NCBI GenBank assembly: GCA_910577655.1
Contig: CAJTOW010000023.1
Location: forward strand, 1 to 38,927
Source: an uncultured Lachnospiraceae bacterium
Lineage (GTDB): Bacteria > Bacillota > Clostridia > Lachnospirales > Lachnospiraceae
Length of the DNA: 38,927 bases
Direction of reading: 5' to 3'
Position 1 is the stretch's first letter. Each line of letters opens with the position of its first letter. Shown piece after piece: positions 34,852-38,927 of this stretch. A program made the translations under genes and the position numbers. The notes beneath the pieces were generated by a model that was not told the origin of the DNA, searched no databases, and worked only from the letters and a program-made list of their open reading frames with translations.

Positions 34852-35792
34852 TCAACTTTCTGAATCTGGAATATTTCCTTGTGGCAGCGGAGGAGCTGAA
34901 TTTCACCAAAGCCGCCAAACGGCTGTTTATTTCCCAGCAGTCCCTAAGCAGCCATATCTCCAACATGGAGAAGGAGTTCGATGTGGTTCTCTTTAACCGG
35001 ACCACCCCCCTGACCCTCACCTATGCCGGTCAGGCCTTACAGAACAGGGCCAGACAGCTTTTGGACTTAAAGGATGAAACCTACAGGGAGCTTGCGGATA
35101 TCAAGGATTTCTCTGTGGGGCAGCTGGTCATCGGCGTCTCACACACCCGCGGACGCATGATCCTGCCGGAGATCCTGCCTGCCTACAAGCACCGTTTTCC
35201 CAATATCAGTCTGAAACTGGTAGAGGGCAATTCTTCGGAGCTTGACAGTCTTCTTCTCCACGGCGAGATTGATCTGAGCATCGGAATGCTTCCTTTTAAA
35301 GTGGAAAACGTAGAGACCGTACCGGTATGCTCTGAAGAGATCCTGCTGGCTGTATCTGATTCGATTCTGGAGCGGACATTTCCGGGGCGCCTGGAGGAGG
35401 TCAAGGAGCAGCTCTCCCATCATGTGGATCTGGGGATGCTGCGGGACTGCCCCTTCCTGCTGATCAAGAAGGGCAACCGGGTCCGCAACATTGCCGATGA
35501 TATGTTCGAGGAGGCCCAGGTCACTCCCCAGGTGGTTCTGGAAACCGAAAACATCGAGACAGTCCTGGCCCTGGCCTTAAAGGGTATGGGGATCACTTTT
35601 TACCCGAAGATGTTTGTGTCTGGTCATGAAGAGATCCGGAACCGTCTCAAGGTCAAGTCTCCCCTGAACCTTTTCTCCCTGGATCATCCCAAGGCCCATG
35701 GGGTTCTGGCTATCGGGTACCACAAGGGACATTATATGTCGCAGGCTACCAGGGAATTCATAGAGATTGCCAAGGAGAAGTTGTGGAATTAG
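34848..35792 (+). CDS. LysR-family transcriptional regulator
   Basis: 314 residues. The N-terminal winged HTH (FLVAAEELNFTKAAKRLFISQQSLSSHISNMEKEFDVVLFNR) is a standard LysR DNA-binding domain. The C-terminal ~220 residues are the periplasmic-binding-like effector domain. It overlaps the PHP gene by 4 bp and is in the same direction, whereas most LysR genes diverge from their target, so its regulon cannot be inferred from position. The effector is unknown. Confidence 0.93.
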   Translation: MINFLNLEYFLVAAEELNFTKAAKRLFISQQSLSSHISNMEKEFDVVLFNRTTPLTLTYAGQALQNRARQLLDLKDETYRELADIKDFSVGQLVIGVSHTRGRMILPEILPAYKHRFPNISLKLVEGNSSELDSLLLHGEIDLSIGMLPFKVENVETVPVCSEEILLAVSDSILERTFPGRLEEVKEQLSHHVDLGMLRDCPFLLIKKGNRVRNIADDMFEEAQVTPQVVLETENIETVLALALKGMGITFYPKMFVSGHEEIRNRLKVKSPLNLFSLDHPKAHGVLAIGYHKGHYMSQATREFIEIAKEKLWN

Positions 35793-35830
35793 AGGGTACT
35801 GTTTATGGGGGGGGTTGTTCCGGGAGGTAC

Positions 35831-36030
35831 GCTCTGGAAAAAGTTTTCTCCGGATTGCGGGTTTCGGATGCAGAAACTCTAAGCTGGCAGAAATCTGCTA
35901 AAAGCAGGACCAAAAATACAGAACTCGCTGCGCTCAGACAGCTGTATTTTTGGTCCTAACGCAGATTCCTGCCAGCTAAGAGTTTCTAAACATCCTGCAA
36001 ATGCAATCCGGAGAAAACTTTTTCCAGAGC
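35831..36030. repeat. ~200-bp long hairpin element
   Basis: The outer 28 bases (35831-35858, beginning GCTCTGGAAAAAGTTTTCTC) pair perfectly with 36003-36030. Inside, AGAAACTCTAAGCTGGCAG pairs with CTGCCAGCTAAGAGTTTCT apart from one shift, and AGGACCAAAAATACAG pairs exactly with CTGTATTTTTGGTCCT around a ~20-base loop. The whole can fold back as one nearly continuous stem. A part copy is at 3-56. It has no protein-coding content. Confidence 0.85.
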
Positions 36031-36078
36031 TGATATCTGCGGCCTCAAAAAACAATCTGCCATAATAGTAACACTGTT

Positions 36079-36214
36079 GAAACAGTTCAGATCCCCCTTG
36101 AACTGTTACGGCATCTGCCTATGAAAATCGCTGCGCGATGGGGCCGATGCCCTCCGGCCACTACATTTTCGTACGCTCAGCACAGCGAGTGCGCGGACCT
36201 ATCTGAACTGTTAC
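36079..36214. repeat. 136-bp MITE-like element, copy upstream of perR
   Basis: It begins with a 31-bp palindrome (GAAACAGTTCA ... TGAACTGTTAC, 36079-36109) and ends with another TGAACTGTTAC (36204-36214). The interior carries GGCATC/GATGCC and GAAAATCG/TTTTCGT stems. It aligns without gaps to 36883-37013, with 6 differences in about 131 bases and an offset of 804 bp. The two copies flank perR in the same orientation. Confidence 0.85.
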
Positions 36215-36254
36215 GAATTGTTACATATTTCCAGGAAGAAATGGGATTCTTCAC

Positions 36255-36304
36255 TTGACAAATGGATTTGAGGCTTATAAAATAAAACAGTAACAATTAT
36301 TGTT
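36255..36304 (+). promoter_or_regulatory. perR promoter with PerR-box-like operator
   Basis: TTGACA (36255-36260), a 17-bp spacer, TAAAAT (36278-36283), then AACAGTAACAATTATTGTT at 36286-36304, starting 2 bases after the -10. The last 13 bases of that block are a perfect palindrome. It matches the operator in front of the rubrerythrin gene at 16 of 19 positions, so autoregulation by PerR is likely (inference from shared sequence and position). Confidence 0.75.
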
Positions 36305-36352
36305 TTTAGTTTTAAGCCAAATTGCAGCTTACGGAAAGGACGCTGATCTTAT

Positions 36353-36754
36353 ATGAAAACATTAAAGTACAGCCGTCAGCGTGAATCGATTAAGAAATGC
36401 CTCATGGCGCGTCATGACCATCCTACTGCGGATGTGGTCTATGCCAGCATCCGGGAAGAGTTTCCTAACGTCAGCCTGGGAACTGTGTACCGCAATCTCA
36501 ATCTGCTGGTGGAGCTTGGCGAGATCCAGAAGCTGACCTGCGGGGACGGCAAGGACCGTTTTGATGCTGTCGTGGCCCCTCACTATCATTTCCTGTGCAG
36601 AAAGTGCGGCGCGGTCATGGATCTTCCTTTGAAGCCCATGCCGGAGACGGAGCGTTATGCAGAGGAGGCTGCCGGAGTCAAGGTGGACAGTCATATGATC
36701 TATATGTATGGTACCTGCACAGAATGTCTGGGAAAGGCGGAGCCTGATCACTGA
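36353..36754 (+). CDS. perR: PerR-type Fur-family peroxide repressor
   Basis: 133 residues. The N-terminal winged helix (HPTADVVYASIREEFPNVSLGTVYRNLNLL) is followed by a dimer domain. Residues that correspond to the PerR regulatory metal site are present: His in HPTAD, Asp in RFDAV, the two His in HYH, and Asp in AVMDLPL, where Fur has Glu. The structural zinc Cys pairs CRKC and CTEC are intact. This favours PerR over Fur or Zur. It sits upstream of reverse rubrerythrin and rubredoxin, typical PerR targets, and shares an operator-like palindrome with them. Confidence 0.88.
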   Translation: MKTLKYSRQRESIKKCLMARHDHPTADVVYASIREEFPNVSLGTVYRNLNLLVELGEIQKLTCGDGKDRFDAVVAPHYHFLCRKCGAVMDLPLKPMPETERYAEEAAGVKVDSHMIYMYGTCTECLGKAEPDH

Positions 36755-36840
36755 GGTATCCCCGGGGCGGTCTGGAAATGCCGGAAAGGATCATGTTTTC
36801 CTGACAGCTCAGGCGGGATCCGGGCTGTTGCCTATTTTCA

Positions 36841-36873
36841 GTAATAGTTCAGGGGGGTATCTGAACTATATAC
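36841..36873. repeat. REP-like palindrome downstream of perR
   Basis: GTAATAGTTCA and TGAACTATATAC flank a GGGGGGTATC core. It is related to the 31-bp unit but two bases longer. Its right part (TATCTGAACTATATACACCA..., 36858-36882) recurs exactly at 37004-37028, so a 25-bp direct repeat flanks the next element. Confidence 0.75.
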
Positions 36874-36882
36874 ACCATTTCC

Positions 36883-37013
36883 GTAACAGTTCAGATACCC
36901 CTTGAACTGTTACGGCATCTGCCCATGAAAATCGCTGCGCGATGGGGCCGATGCCCTCCGGCCACTACATTTTCGTACGGTCAGCGCAGCGAGTGCGCAG
37001 ACCTATCTGAACT
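36883..37013. repeat. MITE-like element, copy downstream of perR
   Basis: The near-identical partner of 36079-36214. It starts with the best 31-bp palindrome in the window (GTAACAGTTCA ... TGAACTGTTAC, 36883-36913). Its distal end is changed from TGAACTGTTAC to TGAACTATATAC. Together with the upstream copy it brackets perR in direct orientation. Confidence 0.85.
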
Positions 37014-37060
37014 ATATACACCATTTCCAGAATATACGAAAAAATAAATGAGAAAAATAC

Positions 37061-37111
37061 TTGACAGAGGACATGCTGTGTGCTAAAGTAATAACAGTAA
37101 TCATTACTGTT
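37061..37111 (+). promoter_or_regulatory. Rubrerythrin promoter with PerR-box-like operator
   Basis: TTGACA (37061-37066), a 17-bp spacer, TAAAGT (37084-37089), then a perfect palindrome AACAGTAATCATTACTGTT at 37093-37111, extended by T and A on its two sides. It starts 3 bases after the -10, as at the perR promoter. Binding there would block RNA polymerase, and peroxide-driven release of PerR would switch on the detoxification genes. Confidence 0.8.
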
Positions 37112-37176
37112 ATGAGGAAATGGTTGCTCAAGGTAAAGCACAATAATATTTATATAAAGAAAAGGAGACCAGAGTC

Positions 37177-37722
37177 ATGAAAAAATGGGTTTGTACAGTA
37201 TGTGGTTATGTTTACGAAGGCGAGAACGCACCGGAGAAGTGCCCCCAGTGTGGTGTTCCGGCTTCCAAGTTCAAAGAGCAGGCTGCTGACGAGATGGCAT
37301 GGGCCTGCGAGCATGAAGTAGGCGTAGCCCAGGGTGTTTCCGAGGATATTCTTGCCGACCTGCGTGCTAACTTTGAGGGTGAGTGCTCTGAGGTTGGTAT
37401 GTATCTGGCTATGGCAAGGGTTGCCCACAGAGAGGGTTATCCGGAGATCGGTCTGTACTGGGAGAAGGCTGCTTACGAAGAGGCTGAGCATGCTGCCAAG
37501 TTCGCAGAGCTGCTGGGCGAGGTTGTGACTTCTTCCACCAAGAAGAACCTGGAGATGAGAGTTGCTGCCGAGAACGGCGCTACCGCTGGCAAGTTCGATC
37601 TGGCCAAGAGAGCTAAAGCCGCTAACCTGGACGCAATCCATGACACTGTTCATGAGATGGCCAAGGACGAGGCTAGACACGGCAGAGCATTCAAGGGTCT
37701 GCTGGAAAGATACTTCGGTTAA
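37177..37722 (+). CDS. Reverse rubrerythrin (NADH peroxidase component)
   Basis: 181 residues. The rubredoxin-type Fe(Cys)4 domain is at the N-terminus (Cys6/Cys9 in CTVCG and Cys22/Cys25 in CPQCG) and the diiron ferritin-like domain follows (about 50-181, with the repeated E..H and EEAEHAAKF / DEARHGRAF ligand helices). This order is the reverse of classical rubrerythrin and defines the revRbr type that reduces H2O2, and O2, with NADH via rubredoxin in clostridia. It has AAAAGGAG upstream and is followed by rubredoxin 15 bp later, probably its electron donor. Confidence 0.95.
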   Translation: MKKWVCTVCGYVYEGENAPEKCPQCGVPASKFKEQAADEMAWACEHEVGVAQGVSEDILADLRANFEGECSEVGMYLAMARVAHREGYPEIGLYWEKAAYEEAEHAAKFAELLGEVVTSSTKKNLEMRVAAENGATAGKFDLAKRAKAANLDAIHDTVHEMAKDEARHGRAFKGLLERYFG

Positions 37723-37737
37723 GATAAGGAGATATCC

Positions 37738-37893
37738 ATGGATAAGTATGTATGCCCCTGCGGTTATGTCTATGATCCCGCTGTAGGTGACCCGGACAAT
37801 GGCGTTGCCCCCGGCACTCCCTGGGAGCAGGTTCCCGAGAGCTGGCTGTGCCCGGTGTGTGAGCTGGGGAAAGATGTGTTTGAGAAGGAGTAA
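37738..37893 (+). CDS. Rubredoxin with shortened first Cys motif
   Basis: 51 residues: MDKYVCPCGYVYDPAVGDPD, then NGVAPGTPWEQVPESWLCPVCELGKD and a short tail. The fold signature is clear (YVYDP, GDPDNGV.PGT, LCPVC). The first iron-binding motif, however, is Cys-Pro-Cys (residues 6-8) where nearly all rubredoxins have Cys-X-X-Cys, and the residue after the last Cys is Glu rather than Gly. AAGGAGATATCC gives a good start. It is probably the electron carrier for the reverse rubrerythrin 15 bp upstream and under the same PerR-like control. Confidence 0.92.
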   Translation: MDKYVCPCGYVYDPAVGDPDNGVAPGTPWEQVPESWLCPVCELGKDVFEKE

Positions 37894-37930
37894 GGGCTTC
37901 TCAAGGCAAACGTAATTCATTATGGATTAG

Positions 37931-37967
37931 AAGGGAATGAACCAGGGATGGTTTGTTCCCTTTTTTT
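37931..37967 (+). terminator. Terminator of the rubrerythrin-rubredoxin operon
   Basis: AAGGGAA, two bases and AACCA pair with TGGTT, two bases and TTCCC around a GGGA loop, followed by seven T. A classic intrinsic terminator 37 bp after the rubredoxin stop. Confidence 0.92.
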
Positions 37968-38035
37968 AATGTATCTGCGATCTATCTATGTTGTCCTCTA
38001 TAAAAATTGTCCCTCCTTCTACCCTTCTTTTTTAT

Positions 38036-38097
38036 GTAAAGAAATCAGGCTAATATGTAAAGAAAATACTTTACAATTCTCAGAAATATATTATAAT
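38036..38097 (+). promoter_or_regulatory. Promoter and operator of the toxin-antitoxin pair
   Basis: TTTACA (38070-38075), a 16-bp spacer, TATAAT (38092-38097). Overlapping the -35 is a perfect inverted repeat GTAAAG-6-CTTTAC (38057-38074). Another GTAAAG half-site, in the same TATGTAAAGAAA context, is 21 bp upstream at 38036-38041. RelB-type antitoxins bind such sites to repress their own operon. Confidence 0.7.
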
Positions 38098-38120
38098 AGA
38101 ATGAAATAGGAGGTATTGCT

Positions 38121-38387
38121 ATGGCACAGACAAGTGTAAATTTCCGTATGGACGCAGATTTGAAGGAATCGGTAGAAGAAATTTGCCGGAAAATGGGTAT
38201 GAATCTTACGACAGCAATTACTATTTTCTGCACAAAGGTTGCCCAGGAAAGGCGCATTCCATTTGAAATCACTGCAGATCCAGACCCTTTTTATAATGAA
38301 AACAATATTCACTATCTGGAAAAGAAAATGGAAGATTACAAGGCTGGGCGGTTAAATCTTGCAGAACATAAACTAATCGAGGAATAG
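38121..38387 (+). CDS. RelB/DinJ-family antitoxin
   Basis: 88 residues. The N-terminal half (SVNFRMDADLKESVEEICRKMGMNLTTAITIFCTKVAQERRIPFE) is the ribbon-helix-helix DNA-binding domain of RelB/DinJ antitoxins. The C-terminal half is the toxin-neutralising tail. It has AGGAGG upstream and is followed by the toxin gene after 6 bp. Base composition is more AT-rich than that of the neighbours, consistent with acquisition by transfer. Confidence 0.92.
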   Translation: MAQTSVNFRMDADLKESVEEICRKMGMNLTTAITIFCTKVAQERRIPFEITADPDPFYNENNIHYLEKKMEDYKAGRLNLAEHKLIEE

Positions 38388-38393
38388 GAGATT

Positions 38394-38726
38394 ATGCTAA
38401 TCGAACGGATACAATGGGACTTTGACGCATGGGAAGATTATTGCGAATGGCAACAGATAAACAAATCGACCGTAAAGCGCATAAATCTATTGATAAAAGA
38501 TATATGCCGAACTCCATTTGAAGGTATCGGAAAACCGGAACCATTGAAAGGAAATTTAAACGGATTCTGGAGTCGTCGTATTGATGATGAACACAGGATC
38601 GTCTATGTGGTTGATTTTGTGTCTTTGGAAGTCCATGCTTCCCTGGATAAGAGTTCGATATGTAGAAATTTGTTGTCGGTTTTAGGAATTTTCTGCTGTC
38701 GAATCTTCCTTCTGATTTTACTATAA
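38394..38726 (+). pseudogene. YoeB/Txe-family toxin, altered C-terminus
   Basis: The first ~72 residues match YoeB toxins well: FDAWEDYCEWQQINKSTVKRINLLIKDI, then TPFEGIGKPEPLKGNLNGFWSRRIDDEHRIVY. In the family the chain should end a dozen residues later in a strand with C-R-x-H-Y, whose His and Tyr are needed for ribosome-dependent mRNA cleavage. Here the frame continues about 35 residues with unrelated sequence (FVSLEVHASLDKSS...), so the motif is absent. The 110-residue product is longer than the usual ~85-90 and is probably inactive or weak as a toxin. Confidence 0.7.
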
Positions 38727-38834
38727 CCAGAATTCTTTTGTTTATACACCCTGAGTGAATTTTTTGCATGGGAAATAAGACATTTGCAGATATGCCTTTT
38801 TTCGTGGGCTCTGCCCACACCCGGCCTCTGGAAA
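38727..38834. other. Unassigned sequence at right edge
   Basis: No gene seen. TTTTGTTTATACACCC near 38738 resembles the AT-rich ends of insertion sequences and may mark an outer end of the IS256-type remnant, but this is a guess. Confidence 0.25.
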
Positions 38835-38927
38835 AAGGAACTGACGTCCTCCCAGTTTTCTCCCGGTTGCTGATGGCACAGGGGTATTTCTTACCCCACT
38901 TTTCCCTGACTTCCTCCAGCTCCGACA
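38835..38927 (-). pseudogene. IS256-type transposase scrap
   Basis: Read leftward from the window edge, ELEEVREKWGKKYPCAISN matches a segment near the C-terminal third of IS256-family transposases. One frame change later ENWEDVSSFFQ continues the same alignment, after which the similarity ends. The frameshift and the abrupt stop show it is a remnant. The rest, if any, lies to the right of the window. Confidence 0.6.

Larger units (their letters stand above)
35793..36254. other. Repeat-filled intergenic region
   Basis: This gene-free stretch after the LysR gene is almost entirely repeat: the ~200-bp hairpin element at 35831-36030, then the MITE-like unit at 36079-36214. The perR promoter follows. 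Confidence 0.7.

Noticed and set aside
36079..37028. Possible CRISPR-like repeats around perR
   Set aside because: Only two long copies and no regular short spacers. The units have MITE/REP structure and no cas genes are present.
37150..37920. 256-codon leftward frame opposite rubrerythrin and rubredoxin
   Set aside because: Antisense to two confidently identified metalloproteins, with no domain of its own.
1..38927. tRNA or rRNA genes
   Set aside because: I looked for cloverleaf-like ends and CCA-proximal T-loop patterns and saw none. A dedicated covariance search was not possible here.

Overview
The window looks like a chromosomal segment of a strictly anaerobic, moderately GC-rich Firmicute, most likely a gut Lachnospiraceae of the Enterocloster/Hungatella/Lachnoclostridium kind. 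This is inferred from gene content, not from a database match. The pointers are glycyl radical enzymes (GREs), a PerR/reverse-rubrerythrin/rubredoxin oxygen-defence cluster, YfcC and SLC13 carboxylate carriers, an M20 peptidase, AGGAGG-type ribosome binding sites and a choline-binding-repeat wall protein.

Layout. 1-8553: a carboxylate-metabolism island. An SLC13/MatC-like carrier and an MmgE/PrpD-family protein are transcribed leftward. Divergently to the right come a truncated GRE, a full-length GRE (803 aa, Cys447, Gly779) and a PucR-type regulator. 8601-10480: a beta-glucoside PTS/6-phospho-beta-glucosidase locus reduced by at least three deletions to fragments of EIIB, EIIC and GH1. 10746-15506: a leftward operon of a two-subunit UxaA/SuyAB-type dehydratase or lyase, an SLC13 permease and an alpha/beta-hydrolase esterase, ending in a clear terminator. 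15507-17742: an intergenic region with an AAA-ATPase scrap, then a flotillin. 18054-20812: an M20 peptidase and a YfcC carrier. 21115-23689: a secreted wall-binding-repeat protein and, divergently, a class I rRNA methyltransferase-like protein.

23769-33840: nine leftward genes. From upstream to downstream they are an S1-domain protein, a small alarmone synthetase, a membrane GDPD, D-aminoacyl-tRNA deacylase, an M18 aminopeptidase, a trigger-factor-like lipoprotein, xanthine phosphoribosyltransferase, an unusual HAD-phosphatase/precorrin-2 dehydrogenase fusion, and MobA-MobB. 34102-35792: a PHP phosphoesterase overlapping a LysR regulator. 36353-37893: perR, reverse rubrerythrin and rubredoxin, with two matching PerR-box-like palindromes just downstream of their -10 elements. 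38121-38927: a RelB/YoeB-type toxin-antitoxin pair whose toxin has lost its usual C-terminus, then a frameshifted IS256-type transposase scrap at the edge.

Two themes run through the window. First, a family of small palindromic elements with ends GTAACAGTTCA/TGAACTGTTAC recurs between genes: about 31-bp REP-like units and 118-163-bp MITE-like units. Two of them supply the stop codon of the adjacent gene, and two near-identical copies bracket perR. Second, several accessory genes carry internal deletions (first GRE, CapA start, bgl locus, yoeB), so the accessory regions appear to be eroding. The most interesting functional leads are the GRE with a GCVD active-site loop beside PrpD and a dicarboxylate carrier, and the HAD-precorrin-2 dehydrogenase fusion.
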